Source of the DNA: Sphingomonas sp.
GTDB taxonomy: Bacteria; Pseudomonadota; Alphaproteobacteria; Sphingomonadales; Sphingomonadaceae
Direction of reading: 5' to 3'
NCBI RefSeq assembly: GCF_029239295.1
Contig: NZ_JAQZBC010000003.1
Location: 62,001 to 126,000 of the forward strand
Length of the DNA stretch: 64,000 nt
Every line of letters starts with the position of its first letter. The stretch's first letter is position 1. A model generated the notes under the pieces. The model ran no database searches and had not been told where the DNA came from. It saw only the letters and a list, made by a program, of their open reading frames with translations. The position numbers were made by a program, and so were the translations under genes. Below, piece after piece: positions 52,989 through 63,516 of the stretch.

Positions 52989-53582
52989 ATGCTGAAAGTG
53001 GGGCTCACCGGATCGATCGGCATGGGCAAGTCCACCGTCGCCGCGATGTTTGCCGAGGAGGGCATTCCGGTGTTCGACGCCGATGCCGAGGTGCACAAGC
53101 TGCAGGGACCGGCGGGGCGGGTGGTCGCCGCGATCGAGGCGCGCTTTCCGGGCACCACCGGAGAGCAGGGGGTCAACCGCACCGCCCTGGCCGAGGCGGT
53201 GCTGGGCGACGATGCCGCGATGAAGGCGCTGGAGGCAATCGTCCACCCTGCGGTGGGTGAGGAGCGGGCAACGTTCCTGGCGGCGAATGCCGATGCGCCG
53301 GTCGTCATTTTCGACGTGCCGCTGTTGTTCGAGACCGGCGGTCAGCGCGCGATGGACAAGGTGGTGGTGGTATCCGCCGCCCCGGGGGTGCAGCGCGCCC
53401 GCACGTTGCAACGCCCCGGCATGTCGGAGGGGAAACTGGATGCGATCCTGGCGCGCCAGGTGCCCGATGCCGACAAGCGCGCGCAGGCTGATTTCGTCAT
53501 CCCGACCGACGTGCCCCTCGAGGAAACACGTAGCCATGTTCGCCGGGTGATCGCTTGCCTGACGGGGGTGGAAGGCCGATAA
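52989..53582 (+). CDS. coaE: Dephospho-CoA kinase
   Basis: KVGLTGSIGMGKSTVAAMFAEEGIPVFDADAEVHKL. Confidence 0.98.
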   Translation: MLKVGLTGSIGMGKSTVAAMFAEEGIPVFDADAEVHKLQGPAGRVVAAIEARFPGTTGEQGVNRTALAEAVLGDDAAMKALEAIVHPAVGEERATFLAANADAPVVIFDVPLLFETGGQRAMDKVVVVSAAPGVQRARTLQRPGMSEGKLDAILARQVPDADKRAQADFVIPTDVPLEETRSHVRRVIACLTGVEGR

Positions 53583-53589
53583 ACGCATC

Positions 53590-54279
53590 ATGCGCGAAAT
53601 CGTCTTCGATACCGAAACCACCGGCTTCACCTTTGGCGAGGACCGGATGGTGGAGATCGGGTGCGTCGAGCTGGTCAATCGCTGCGAGACGGGGCGCACC
53701 TTTCACGCCTACTTCCATCCCGAGCGGACCATGCCGCCCGGCGCCCTTGCGGTTCATGGACTGTCGGACGCCTTTCTGGCGGACAAGCCGCTGTTCCCCG
53801 CGGTGGCGGAGGAACTGATCGCCTTCATCGGCGATGCGCCGCTGATCGCGCACAACGCCTCGTTCGATTTCGGCTTCCTCAACGGCGAGCTGGGCCGCTG
53901 CGGGCGCGAGCTGATCTGCACCAGCCGGATGGTCGACACGCTGGCGATCGCCAAGCAGCGGCATCCGGGCGCCAAGCTGACGCTCGATGCGCTTTGCTCG
54001 CGCTATGGCATCGATCGGTCGCATCGCGTGCTGCACGGCGCGCTGCTCGACGCGCAGCTGCTGGCGCAGGTCTATGTCGAGCTGAGCGGCGGGCGGCAGA
54101 TCGGCCTGACGCTGGTCAGCGAAATGGTGGTGGAGGAGACGATTGTCGCCAGCGCATCGTCGCGTCCGATGCGCGCTCCGCGGCATTTCGCGCCCAGCGA
54201 TGAGGAACTAAGCGCGCATGCAGCGTTCATGACAAAGATCAAGAATCCGATCTGGGGAGGGGCCGTGGCGTCCGGTTGA
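53590..54279 (+). CDS. dnaQ: DNA polymerase III subunit epsilon
   Basis: MREIVFDTETTGFTFGEDRMVEIGCVELVNRCETGRTFHAYFHPER; HNASFDFGFLNGEL. Confidence 0.97.
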   Translation: MREIVFDTETTGFTFGEDRMVEIGCVELVNRCETGRTFHAYFHPERTMPPGALAVHGLSDAFLADKPLFPAVAEELIAFIGDAPLIAHNASFDFGFLNGELGRCGRELICTSRMVDTLAIAKQRHPGAKLTLDALCSRYGIDRSHRVLHGALLDAQLLAQVYVELSGGRQIGLTLVSEMVVEETIVASASSRPMRAPRHFAPSDEELSAHAAFMTKIKNPIWGGAVASG

Positions 54280-54315
54280 CGCCCAACGCACCGGCGCAAG
54301 CACGCCGGGCCAGCA

Positions 54316-54921
54316 ATGGAGAATGAGTCGATGGAAATCCGGGTATCTGGTCACCAGGTCGAAACAGGTGACGCGCTGAAGGATCATGTCGACACCCGGC
54401 TACAGGGCATGGCCGAGAAGTATTTCAGTCGCGCGATTTCCGCGCAGGTTACGTTCGGCACCGGGCCCAATTCGGGGTTCAGTTGCGACATCGTGGCGCA
54501 TGTGATGCAGGGGCTGGTCCTGAAAGGCCGGCATGACGCGCAGGACGCGCACCTGGCATTCGACGGCGCGGCGGAAAAGATCGAAAAGCAGCTGCGCCGC
54601 TACATGCGACGCCTGAAGGACCGCAACGCCGGGCAGGTGCAGGCGCTGGCGGAGAACGGTGCCTATGACAATCTGGACAACGCCGGATACACGCTGTTCG
54701 CCGAACGGATCGGCGAGGAAGAGGAAGCCGATGCGCCGCTGATCGTCGCCGAAACGCGCGTCGACGTGCCCGATGCCTCGGTATCCGATGCGGTGATGAT
54801 GCTCGATCTGCGCAACACCACCGCGCTTTTGTTCAAGAACAGCGGGACGGGCGCCTACAACATGGTCTATCGGCGCGGCGACGGCACGATCGGCTGGGTC
54901 GAGCCGCAACGAGCGGGGTAA
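54316..54921 (+). CDS. hpf: Ribosome hibernation-promoting factor, long form
   Basis: MEIRVSGHQVETGDALKDHVDTRLQGMAEKYF; C-terminal TALLFKNSGTGAYNMVYRRGDGTIGWVEP. Confidence 0.95.
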   Translation: MENESMEIRVSGHQVETGDALKDHVDTRLQGMAEKYFSRAISAQVTFGTGPNSGFSCDIVAHVMQGLVLKGRHDAQDAHLAFDGAAEKIEKQLRRYMRRLKDRNAGQVQALAENGAYDNLDNAGYTLFAERIGEEEEADAPLIVAETRVDVPDASVSDAVMMLDLRNTTALLFKNSGTGAYNMVYRRGDGTIGWVEPQRAG

Positions 54922-54933
54922 CGCCGAACCACG

Positions 54934-55413
54934 ATGGCGAGTGATTTAAGTGACCTCCTCCACCCCGACCTGGTCGTGGTCGGGGTGATGGCGAACAACA
55001 AGAAGATCCTGTTCCAGCAGCTGGGCGCGCTCGCGGGCCCGGCGCTGGGGCTTGATGCGTCTTTGGTGACCAATGCGCTCGCCGATCGTGAGAAGCTGGG
55101 ATCGACCGGCTTCGGCGGCGGGGTGGCGATCCCACATGCGCGCCTGCCGGGCCTGTCGCGCATCGTGCTGATCGTCGCCCGGCTGGCGCAGCCGATCGAG
55201 TTCAATGCGATCGACGACATGCCGGTCGACCTGGCGGTCGCAATGCTGTCTCCCGCCACGGCGGGAGCGGAGCATCTGAAGGCATTGGCGCGCGTGTCGG
55301 GGCGGTTTCGCGACCATGGTTTCGTTGCGAAGCTGCGCGGCGCCGGATCGCGCGATGCGATCTATGCGCTGCTGACGGCGGACGAGCCGGGGAGCGGGCG
55401 GAATGCAGCCTGA
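54934..55413 (+). CDS. ptsN: PTS IIA-like nitrogen regulatory protein
   Basis: NALADREKLGSTGFGGGVAIPHARLPGL. Confidence 0.95.
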   Translation: MASDLSDLLHPDLVVVGVMANNKKILFQQLGALAGPALGLDASLVTNALADREKLGSTGFGGGVAIPHARLPGLSRIVLIVARLAQPIEFNAIDDMPVDLAVAMLSPATAGAEHLKALARVSGRFRDHGFVAKLRGAGSRDAIYALLTADEPGSGRNAA

Positions 55414-55855
55414 AGGCGCCGAGGCGCATCACCGCGCGCTGGAATCGCTGTACGCCGCCGCACCGATCAACCGCCTGTTCGCCTCCACCCTGTCGATTCC
55501 CGAGCCCGGCGTGGCGCGGATCAGTTTCGAGGTGACCCGGGATCATTACCACGCCGCCGGCGCGGCGCATGGCACGACCTATTTCAAGATGCTGGACGAC
55601 GCGGCCTTTTACGCGTGCAACAGCCTGATCACCGATCGCTTCCTGCTGACGACTCAGTTCAATCTGCTGCTGACGCGCCCGCTGTCGGCGGGGCCGGTGG
55701 TGGCCGAGGGGCGCTGGGTGAACGGCCAGCGCCGCGTGTTCCTGGGCGATGCGCGGCTGATCACCGCCGATGGCGAGGAAGTGGCGCGCGGCACCGGCAC
55801 GTTCATGCGCAGCCGGATCTCGCTGGCGAGCCTGCCGGGTTACCGCAGCGCGTGA
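55403..55855 (+). CDS. PaaI family thioesterase
   Basis: HYHAAGAAHGTTYFKMLDDAAFYACNSL hotdog-fold pattern. Confidence 0.88.
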   Translation: MQPEGAEAHHRALESLYAAAPINRLFASTLSIPEPGVARISFEVTRDHYHAAGAAHGTTYFKMLDDAAFYACNSLITDRFLLTTQFNLLLTRPLSAGPVVAEGRWVNGQRRVFLGDARLITADGEEVARGTGTFMRSRISLASLPGYRSA

Positions 55856-55882
55856 CGACGCCGCAGCCATGACCGGGCGCCC

Positions 55883-56209
55883 GTGAGCCGCCGGCTGCCC
55901 ACCCATCTGCTGGTCGGCGCGTTGATCCGCCGGGTCAACGATGCCGGCGGAATCGCGGTCGTCCGTGCGCGCGGCGATGCTGATTCAGGCGCGATCCTGC
56001 TCATCCTGGAGCGCGAAAATGCGGTTGTGGAGCGCGCGATCGGGCCTGATGGCGGCGATATCCTGATCACCAGCGGACCCGCCGCGACGAGCGACGAGTC
56101 GATCGAGGATTATTGGAAACGGCGGCGTCAGCGCGATCCCGATCTATGGGTAGTGGCTCTGGACGTCGCGGACTCACAACGGTTCGCCGCTGAAACGATC
56201 CTGGGTTGA
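55883..56209 (+). CDS. DUF1491 family protein
   Basis: LVGALIRRVNDAGGIAVVRARGDADSGAILLIL; IEDYWKRRRQRDPDLWVVALD. Confidence 0.88.
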   Translation: MSRRLPTHLLVGALIRRVNDAGGIAVVRARGDADSGAILLILERENAVVERAIGPDGGDILITSGPAATSDESIEDYWKRRRQRDPDLWVVALDVADSQRFAAETILG

Positions 56210-56375
56210 TTGACTCCCCGCGCCGCTGCGGCAAATCCCGCAAGCATAGTTTGAAAGCGTTGTGCCGCGGTGGGTGCGATCCACATCGGTGACGCAGTCG
56301 GGGGGGTCCCGGGCGATCGCTGTTCCTGAGGGAACCCGATCGCGTCCGCGTAACCACCGCACTTGAATGTAGAAG

Positions 56376-57008
56376 ATGTCGTTTCTTTCGCGGGCCGCGC
56401 TTGCCGCAGCCATGACGATCACGTTTTTCGGCCTGACTGCCCAGAGCACGGCCGGACTGGCTGCCGAGGTTGAGCATCTGCTCCCCCAGCCGACCGCTAC
56501 GGCGGCGACCCCGACGGTTTTCACACCGACGCCGGTCAAGCTTTCAGATCCTACCGATCTTGCCACTGATGAACTCGCGAGCGACGAAACGGTTGCATAT
56601 CCGTCGCTTGCCGCCGCAGTTGCCGCCCAGTCGACGCATGATGGCGACGACGAAGCGCTGCAGTGCCTGGCAGGCGCGATCTACTTCGAAACCCGCGGTG
56701 AACCGCTGTCGGGCCAGCTGGCGGTGGCCGAGGTCATCCTGAACCGCGCCAAGTCGGGGCGTTTCCCGTCGGACGTGTGCGAAGTGATCACCCAGCGCGG
56801 CCAGTTCGGCTTCGTGCGTGGTGGTCGCATCCCGAACATCAACGAGGACAGCAAGTCCTATCGTACTGCCGTCGCGGTGGCCAAGGTGGCGCTGAACGAC
56901 GCATGGGACGATCAGGCCGGTCCGGCGCTGTATTTCAACCGCGGCCGTGCGCCTGCGTCGGGCCTGAAGAAGGTCGCGTCGATCGGCAACCATATCTTCT
57001 GGCGCTAA
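56376..57008 (+). CDS. Cell wall hydrolase (SleB-like)
   Basis: CLAGAIYFETRGEPLSGQLAVAEVILNRAKSGRFPSDVCEVITQRGQFGFV. Confidence 0.93.
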   Translation: MSFLSRAALAAAMTITFFGLTAQSTAGLAAEVEHLLPQPTATAATPTVFTPTPVKLSDPTDLATDELASDETVAYPSLAAAVAAQSTHDGDDEALQCLAGAIYFETRGEPLSGQLAVAEVILNRAKSGRFPSDVCEVITQRGQFGFVRGGRIPNINEDSKSYRTAVAVAKVALNDAWDDQAGPALYFNRGRAPASGLKKVASIGNHIFWR

Positions 57009-57058
57009 GCCGCTTTTTGATGCCGATTACGGGCTGAGCCCTTCTCATTGTTCCTGCA

Positions 57059-57568
57059 ATGTTCTATGAAGCGGGCGTGCTGACCACGCCCGCTTCTTGC
57101 GTTGACGATCCCGATTCGCCGCTGTGCGCCGCCGACGTGGCGCGCGGAGTGACGCGATTGCTGTTGCGCCACGAACTGGTCGCGATGCCCGAGGTGCCGC
57201 TGGACGGCGGCCGGCGGGTCGACCTGATGGCGCTCGACGTGCGCGGGCAGATCACGATCATCGAGATCAAGGTGTCGCGCGCCGACCTGCTGGGCGACAA
57301 CAAGTGGCAGGATTACCTGCCGCATTGCGACCGCTTCTTCTGGGCGGTGCCGGCGGGGTTTGATCATGGACCGATCGCCGGGCCCGCCTTCCTGCCCGAG
57401 CGGACCGGGCTGATCGTCGCCGATCGCTATGACGCCGCCGTGGTGCGCGAAGCGAAGACCGAGGCGATGAACACCCATAGTCGCAAGAAATGCACGTTGG
57501 CCTTTGCCCGGCGTGCCGCCCGGCGCCTGATCGCTCAGGTTGATCCGGACGCGATCCAGGGCTGGTAG
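57059..57568 (+). CDS. MmcB family DNA repair protein
   Basis: RRVDLMALDVRGQITIIEIKVSRADLLGDNKWQDYLPHCDRFFWAVP. Confidence 0.9.
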   Translation: MFYEAGVLTTPASCVDDPDSPLCAADVARGVTRLLLRHELVAMPEVPLDGGRRVDLMALDVRGQITIIEIKVSRADLLGDNKWQDYLPHCDRFFWAVPAGFDHGPIAGPAFLPERTGLIVADRYDAAVVREAKTEAMNTHSRKKCTLAFARRAARRLIAQVDPDAIQGW

Positions 57569-57658
57569 CCGCGCGCTGACGGCCATTGCGCCCAGCCGCG
57601 GTGCCCCCTGTCCGATTCGTCATTTGCCTCCTTCGCTGCGACGGCGCAGGACGAACCC

Positions 57659-59149
57659 ATGAGCGAGGGGGCGGACGATCAGCGCGCCGGCGATGCACGG
57701 CACGGAGGGCTTTCGCCCGACGCGCTGCGTGATCGTTTCGCCGTTGCCGCGTGCCAGCATGACAAGGGGCGGCTTGCTGCCTGCGAGCGGCTCGACATCC
57801 TGTTCGACGAAGGAACGCTGACCGCGCTAACGACCGGCGACGGGCTGATCACGGCATGGGGCCAGATCGGTGGCCGCGCGATATTCGCCTTCGCGCAGGA
57901 TGTGACCGACGGGCAGGGGATCGTCACCGCGCAGCATGGCGCGCGTATCGTTGAGCTGCTGGAACGGGCGGCCGCCGCGCAAACACCGGCGGTGGGCCTG
58001 TATGATTCGGCGGGGCTCGCGGTTGAACAGGGATTGGCGGCGCTGGCGGGGCAGGGGGCGGTGCTCCGCGCGCTGGCCGCCCGCAGCGGCGCCGCGCCGC
58101 ATATCGCACTGGTATTCGGGGACGCGATCGGCCCGGCCGCCTTCGCGCCCGCCATGGCGGATGTCACCTTCATGCTGGCGCGCGCCGCGAAGGTCTGTGT
58201 CGCCGGGCCGGCGGTGCTTCGCGCGGCGACCGGGGAACTGGCGACGGCCGAGGCACTGGGCGGGGCATCGCTTCATGCCACCACCACCGGGCTGGTCGAC
58301 CGTGTCTTTGCCGATGAGATCGAGATGGTGTTCGCCGCGCGCAGCGTGGTGGGATGGCTGGCGGCGGAGCGGTCGGCAGCCGATGGCGAGCCGCCACTGG
58401 CGTTGCACCTCGACACGCTGGTGCCGACCGACGCCGCTGAACCCTATGACATGCGCGAACTGGTGCTGGCGATCGCCGATCGGGGTGACTGGTTCGAGCT
58501 TCAGCCCGATCATGCCGGTGCGATGCTGTGCGGGCTGGCGCGGATCGATGGCCGCAGCGTCGGTATCGTCGCGAACCAGCCACTGGTCGCCGGCGGGGTG
58601 ATCGACCGCCTGGGGATCGCCAAGGCCAATCACCTGGTGACGCTGTGCGCCGCGCAGGGCCTGCCCATCGTCACGCTGGTGGATTCGCCCGGGTTGATGC
58701 CCGGCGTCAACGAGGAGGCGGGCGGGATTGTGGCGGCGGCGGCGGGCTTGATCGCGGCTTATGCGCGCGCCGACGTGCCGGTGATCAGCGTGGCGACGCG
58801 GCGCGCGATCGGCCCGGCCTGGCTGCTGATGGCGCCGCGGGCAGGGGAAGGCTCGGTGGCGCGTGGTGCCTGCTTCGCCTGGCCGAGCGCGGAGATCGGC
58901 GCGATCGGCGCTGCGGCTGGCGCACGCCTCCTGTTCGGGGGAGGCGAGGACGCGGGGACGCGCGAGAAAGTGCGTGACTATGCCGCGCGCATCGCTGATC
59001 CGGAGCATGCCGTAGCGGCAGGCGTCATCGACGCGGTGATCCGGCCCGCCGCAACGCGGGCGACAATCGCGCTGGCGCTCGGCCGAATTGATGCGCAAGG
59101 TTCCGGCAGATCACTGCCACACCCAGCTCCACAGGGAGCGGGACAATGA
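57659..59149 (+). CDS. Acyl-CoA carboxyltransferase subunit-like protein
   Basis: KGRLAACERLDILFDEGT; LPIVTLVDSPGLMPGVNEEAGGIVAAAAGLIAAYARADVPVISVATRRAIGPAWLLM. Confidence 0.88.
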   Translation: MSEGADDQRAGDARHGGLSPDALRDRFAVAACQHDKGRLAACERLDILFDEGTLTALTTGDGLITAWGQIGGRAIFAFAQDVTDGQGIVTAQHGARIVELLERAAAAQTPAVGLYDSAGLAVEQGLAALAGQGAVLRALAARSGAAPHIALVFGDAIGPAAFAPAMADVTFMLARAAKVCVAGPAVLRAATGELATAEALGGASLHATTTGLVDRVFADEIEMVFAARSVVGWLAAERSAADGEPPLALHLDTLVPTDAAEPYDMRELVLAIADRGDWFELQPDHAGAMLCGLARIDGRSVGIVANQPLVAGGVIDRLGIAKANHLVTLCAAQGLPIVTLVDSPGLMPGVNEEAGGIVAAAAGLIAAYARADVPVISVATRRAIGPAWLLMAPRAGEGSVARGACFAWPSAEIGAIGAAAGARLLFGGGEDAGTREKVRDYAARIADPEHAVAAGVIDAVIRPAATRATIALALGRIDAQGSGRSLPHPAPQGAGQ

Positions 59150-59164
59150 AGGAGAGAGACCGAA

Positions 59165-59956
59165 ATGGCTGATTACGAAACGATCCTGACCGAGAAGAAG
59201 GGCGATGTCCTGGTCATCACGCTCAACCGTCCCGAGCGTCTGAATGCGGCGTCGATCCAGCTGGCGGAGGATCTGACGGTCGCGCTGTACGATCTTCAGG
59301 GCGCGCGCGCCGTGCTGCTGACCGGCGGGGGCCGGGCGTTCTGTTCGGGCGCGGACCTGCAGGCACGCGGTGGCGGCGAGACCCGCATCAAGGGCGGCGA
59401 CACCAGCCACCGGGCGCTGATGAACTTCTACAACCCGCTGATGAGCCAGATCCTGAACCTGTCGGTGCCGGTCGTCACCGCGGTGAACGGCCCGGCGGCG
59501 GGCGTCGGCTGCTCCATGGGCTTGGCGGGCGATTTCGTGTTCGCCGGCAAGAGCGCCTATTTCCTCCAGGCGTTCGTCAACATCGGGCTGGTGCCCGACG
59601 GCGGATCGACCTGGCTGCTGGCCAAGACGATCGGCAAGGCGCGCGCGACGCAGATGATGATGCTGGGCGAGCGGATCAGCGCCGAGCAGGCCGAGCAATG
59701 GGGCCTGATCTACAAGGCGGTCGACGATGCCGTGCTGATGGACGAGGCGCTGGCGCTGGCGACGCGCCTGGCCGCCGGCCCGACGGTCGCGCTGTCGGCG
59801 ATGCGCCGCAACATCATGACCGCGCTGGACGGCACGTTCGACCAGGTGCTGCGCGCCGAGGCCGAGGGCCAGCGGCTGGCGGGCGGATCGGAAGATTCGC
59901 GCGAGGGCGGCATGAGCTTCCTCGAAAAGCGCAAGCCCGTGTTCAAGGGGCGGTGA
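59165..59956 (+). CDS. Enoyl-CoA hydratase/isomerase
   Basis: VITLNRPERLNAAS; GGGRAFCSGADLQARG; VNGPAAGVGCSMGLAGDFVFAGKSAYF. Confidence 0.95.
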   Translation: MADYETILTEKKGDVLVITLNRPERLNAASIQLAEDLTVALYDLQGARAVLLTGGGRAFCSGADLQARGGGETRIKGGDTSHRALMNFYNPLMSQILNLSVPVVTAVNGPAAGVGCSMGLAGDFVFAGKSAYFLQAFVNIGLVPDGGSTWLLAKTIGKARATQMMMLGERISAEQAEQWGLIYKAVDDAVLMDEALALATRLAAGPTVALSAMRRNIMTALDGTFDQVLRAEAEGQRLAGGSEDSREGGMSFLEKRKPVFKGR

Positions 59957-60025
59957 ACCGTTGGCGGCCATCGTGCCGCCAGTGAACATCCATGGCGTTC
60001 CGGTGCGTTGAGCATCGGAACCGCT

Positions 60026-60415
60026 ATGGAGACGATGATGATCAGGATGCTCACCCTTGCGACCGCGGCAACGCTGTCGATGGCGGCGCCGGCCGGCGCG
60101 CAGACCCAGGCGAGCATGAATGCGCAGGCCGGGCAGGATCTGCGCCGCGCCGATGCGGCGCTCAACGCGCAATGGAAGCGCACCTATGCCCAGATGAAGC
60201 AGCGTGACGCGCGCGACCGCTCCGGCGGTTTCAACTATGCGGCCGCGACGCTTGCCAGCCAGCGCGCGTGGCTGCAATTCCGCGACAAGCAATGCGTGAT
60301 CGAAGGCGCCGAGTTCGCGGGCGGATCGCTGCAGGCGATGACGCGTGCGCAATGCCTGACCCGGCTCACCCAAGAGCGGACGGCGCAATTGAGGAAGATG
60401 ATGTGGACACGTTGA
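60026..60415 (+). CDS. Lysozyme inhibitor LprI-like (DUF1311) protein
   Basis: Signal peptide; [20 protein letters not shown]...[46 protein letters not shown]. Confidence 0.88.
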   Translation: METMMIRMLTLATAATLSMAAPAGAQTQASMNAQAGQDLRRADAALNAQWKRTYAQMKQRDARDRSGGFNYAAATLASQRAWLQFRDKQCVIEGAEFAGGSLQAMTRAQCLTRLTQERTAQLRKMMWTR

Positions 60416-60429
60416 ACCGGACGCACGCG

Positions 60430-61437
60430 ATGCCCAACGACGGGACCCGCAACGACTGGATCCGCGAGGAAATCGCCGCGCTGTTCGACCTGCCGTTCGA
60501 TGACCTGATGTGGCAGGCGCAGGGGGTGCACCGCGCGCACCACGCCGCCGGGCAGGTGCAATTGTGCACGCTGTTGTCGATCAAGACCGGCGGCTGCCCG
60601 GAGGATTGCGGCTATTGCTCGCAATCGGTGCATGCCGACAGCGGGGTGAAGGCGACCAAGCTGATGGACGTGCGCGCGGTGCTGCAGCGCGCGGCCGAGG
60701 CGCGTGACGCGGGCAGCCAGCGGTTCTGCATGGGTGCGGCGTGGCGCAATCCGAAGGACCGCGACATGGACGCGATCATCGCGATGATCGAGGGCGTGCG
60801 CGCGATGGGGATGGAAACGTGCATGACGTTGGGCATGCTGACCCCGGCGCAGGCGCAGCGGCTGAGCCAGGCCGGGCTCGACTATTACAACCACAATATC
60901 GACACCGCGCCCGAACGCTATGGCGAGGTGATCACCACGCGCAGCTTCGACGAGCGGCTCGACACGCTGGAGCATGTTCGCAACGCCGGGATCAACGTGT
61001 GCTGCGGCGGGATCGTCGGCATGGGCGAGACGCGCGCCGATCGCGTCGGCTTCGTCCATGCGCTCGCGACGCTGCCGCGCCATCCGGAAAGCGTGCCGGT
61101 CAACGCGCTGGTGCCGGTAAAGGGTACCGTGCTGGGCGACATGCTGGCCGATACGCCGCTGGCGAAGATCGACGACATTGAGTTCGTCCGCACGGTGGCG
61201 GTGGCGCGCATCACCATGCCGCGCTCCATGGTGCGCCTGTCCGCCGGGCGCGAATCGATGAGCGAGGCGACCCAGGCCTTGTGCTTCATGGCGGGCGCCA
61301 ATTCGATCTTCACCGGCGACAAGCTGCTGACGGCGGGCAACCGCGGCGACAGCGCGGACGCGTCGCTGTTCGCCAAGCTGGGGTTGCAGCCGATGGTGGC
61401 GGAAGAGCCGATGCGGGTGTGCGAAGCGGCCGCCTGA
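60430..61437 (+). CDS. bioB: Biotin synthase
   Basis: [32 protein letters not shown] (radical SAM CxxxCxxC); [19 protein letters not shown]. Confidence 0.98.
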   Translation: MPNDGTRNDWIREEIAALFDLPFDDLMWQAQGVHRAHHAAGQVQLCTLLSIKTGGCPEDCGYCSQSVHADSGVKATKLMDVRAVLQRAAEARDAGSQRFCMGAAWRNPKDRDMDAIIAMIEGVRAMGMETCMTLGMLTPAQAQRLSQAGLDYYNHNIDTAPERYGEVITTRSFDERLDTLEHVRNAGINVCCGGIVGMGETRADRVGFVHALATLPRHPESVPVNALVPVKGTVLGDMLADTPLAKIDDIEFVRTVAVARITMPRSMVRLSAGRESMSEATQALCFMAGANSIFTGDKLLTAGNRGDSADASLFAKLGLQPMVAEEPMRVCEAAA

Positions 61438-61456
61438 TCGGGCGGGGGCGGCGCGA

Positions 61457-63418
61457 GTGTTCGGGAAGATCCTGATCGCCAACCGGGGCGAGATCGCGTG
61501 CCGCGTGATCCGCACCGCGCGGCGGATGAACATCGCCACGGTGGCGGTCTATTCTGACGCGGACGCGCGTGCGCCGCATGTCACGATGGCCGATGAGGCG
61601 ATCAGGATCGGCCCCGCGCCGGCCAGCGACAGCTATTTGCGCGGTGACCTGATCCTGGAGGCGGCAAAGCGGACCGGGACGGAGGCGATTCACCCGGGCT
61701 ACGGCTTTCTTTCCGAACGCGCCGATTTCGCCGAGGCCTGCGCCGCCGCCGGAATCGCCTTCATCGGCCCACCCGCGGCGGCGATCGCGGCGATGGGCGA
61801 CAAGATCCAATCGAAGAAGATCGCAGAAGCCGCCGGGGTGAATGTGGTCCCCGGCCATCCGGGCCCGGTCTCCGACACGGCCGAGGCGCTGCGGGTGGCG
61901 GCGGCGATAGGCTACCCGGTGATGATCAAGGCGTCGGCCGGCGGCGGGGGCAAGGGGATGCGGCTGGCGCATGACGAGGCGGGCGTGCGCGACGGCTTCG
62001 ACGCGACCCGGCGCGAGGCGGCGGCCGCCTTTGGCGACGACCGAGTACTGATCGAGAAATTCATCGAGCGGCCCCGCCATATCGAGATCCAGCTGCTCGG
62101 CGATCAGCATGGCAATCTGGTGTATCTGGGGGAGCGTGAATGTTCGATCCAGCGCCGCCACCAGAAAGTGGTGGAGGAGGCGCCATCCCCCTTCGTCACG
62201 CCAGCGATGCGCCGTGCGATGGGGGAGCAGGCGATCGCGCTGGCGCGGGCCGTTGGCTATCATAGTGCCGGCACCGTTGAGCTGATCGTATCGGGCGGCG
62301 ATCCGAGCGGCGCCGGTTTCTACTTCCTGGAAATGAACACGCGGCTTCAGGTCGAGCATCCGGTGACCGAGGCGATCACCGGCGTCGACCTGGTCGAGCA
62401 GATGATCCGCGTCGCGGCCGGCGAGCGGCTGGCGCTGACGCAGGATCAGGTGGCGCTGAACGGCTGGGCGATCGAGACGCGCATCTATGCCGAGGATCCG
62501 TATCGCGGTTTCCTGCCCAGCACCGGGCGGCTGATCCGCTACGCGCCGCCAGCGGCCGGCGCCGATCCACACGGCGCCCGTATCCGCATCGACGATGGCG
62601 TGGCCGAGGGAAGCGCGATCACGCGATTCTATGATCCGATGATCGCCAAGCTGATCAGCTGGGCACCGGACCGGGCGGGCGCGATCGATGCGCAGGCGCG
62701 GGCACTGGAGCAGTTCGAGATCGAAGGGCCGGCGACCAACATCGATCTCGCCGCCGCGCTGATGCGTCATCCACGCTTTCGTGCGGGAGATCTGGAAACC
62801 GGCTTCATCGCGCAGGAATATCCCGGCGGGTTCGACGGTGCGCCGATCGATCCGGTGCGGCGGCGCGCGCTGATCGCGCTGGCGGTGCGGCTCGCCGCCG
62901 CGGATCTAAACGGTGCCGGCGTGCGCGATTGGTCGGTACGGATCGGGAGCGAGGATGTGGCCGCTGCGATCACCGGCAACGCCGTGACGGTCGAGGGGGG
63001 GACGCTGTCGATCGATCCTGTCGCGGTGCCCGGCTCCGCGATCGTGCGGGCCATGGTCAATGGCGATCCGCTGACCGCGCATGTCACGCGGACGCCATTG
63101 GGCATGGTGTTGCGCAGCGGCGGCGCGCGGCTGGACCTGCGCGTGCTGCCGGCGCGCATCGCGACCTATGCCGATCATCTCACGAACGGTGACAAGGACG
63201 CAGGCCCACCGGGCATCGTGGCGCCGATGGCGGGGGTGGTGGCGCAGGTCATGGTGCGTCGCGGACAGCACGTACAGGCAGGCGAGCCGATTGCTGTTAT
63301 CGAAGCCATGAAGATGGAGAATGTCGTGCGCGCGGATCGCGCCGGCATCGTGGCGACAGTGATGGTGACGACAGGCCAGAACATCTCGGCCGATCAGGTG
63401 ATGATCGATTTCGCCTGA
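61457..63418 (+). CDS. Biotin carboxylase / biotin carboxyl carrier fusion (acyl-CoA carboxylase alpha subunit)
   Basis: FGKILIANRGEIACRVIRTARRMNIATVAVYSDAD; EMNTRLQVEHPVTE; C-terminal VIEAMKMENVV biotinylation motif. Confidence 0.97.
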   Translation: MFGKILIANRGEIACRVIRTARRMNIATVAVYSDADARAPHVTMADEAIRIGPAPASDSYLRGDLILEAAKRTGTEAIHPGYGFLSERADFAEACAAAGIAFIGPPAAAIAAMGDKIQSKKIAEAAGVNVVPGHPGPVSDTAEALRVAAAIGYPVMIKASAGGGGKGMRLAHDEAGVRDGFDATRREAAAAFGDDRVLIEKFIERPRHIEIQLLGDQHGNLVYLGERECSIQRRHQKVVEEAPSPFVTPAMRRAMGEQAIALARAVGYHSAGTVELIVSGGDPSGAGFYFLEMNTRLQVEHPVTEAITGVDLVEQMIRVAAGERLALTQDQVALNGWAIETRIYAEDPYRGFLPSTGRLIRYAPPAAGADPHGARIRIDDGVAEGSAITRFYDPMIAKLISWAPDRAGAIDAQARALEQFEIEGPATNIDLAAALMRHPRFRAGDLETGFIAQEYPGGFDGAPIDPVRRRALIALAVRLAAADLNGAGVRDWSVRIGSEDVAAAITGNAVTVEGGTLSIDPVAVPGSAIVRAMVNGDPLTAHVTRTPLGMVLRSGGARLDLRVLPARIATYADHLTNGDKDAGPPGIVAPMAGVVAQVMVRRGQHVQAGEPIAVIEAMKMENVVRADRAGIVATVMVTTGQNISADQVMIDFA

Positions 63419-63516
63419 TCTGCGTTGTGGAGCGTTCCGGGGCGTGGGATTTCAACCGTGCGACAATTCGCGACACTAAAGTGCTGGACCGTTTTCGCGG
63501 GCACGGTCATGCCGTG

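Noticed and set aside
61310-62770. 486-aa minus-strand ORF antisense to the biotin carboxylase, and similar ORFs at 57827-59098, 59111-60388 and 60235-61539
   Set aside because: Antisense to strongly supported genes; no family resemblance.
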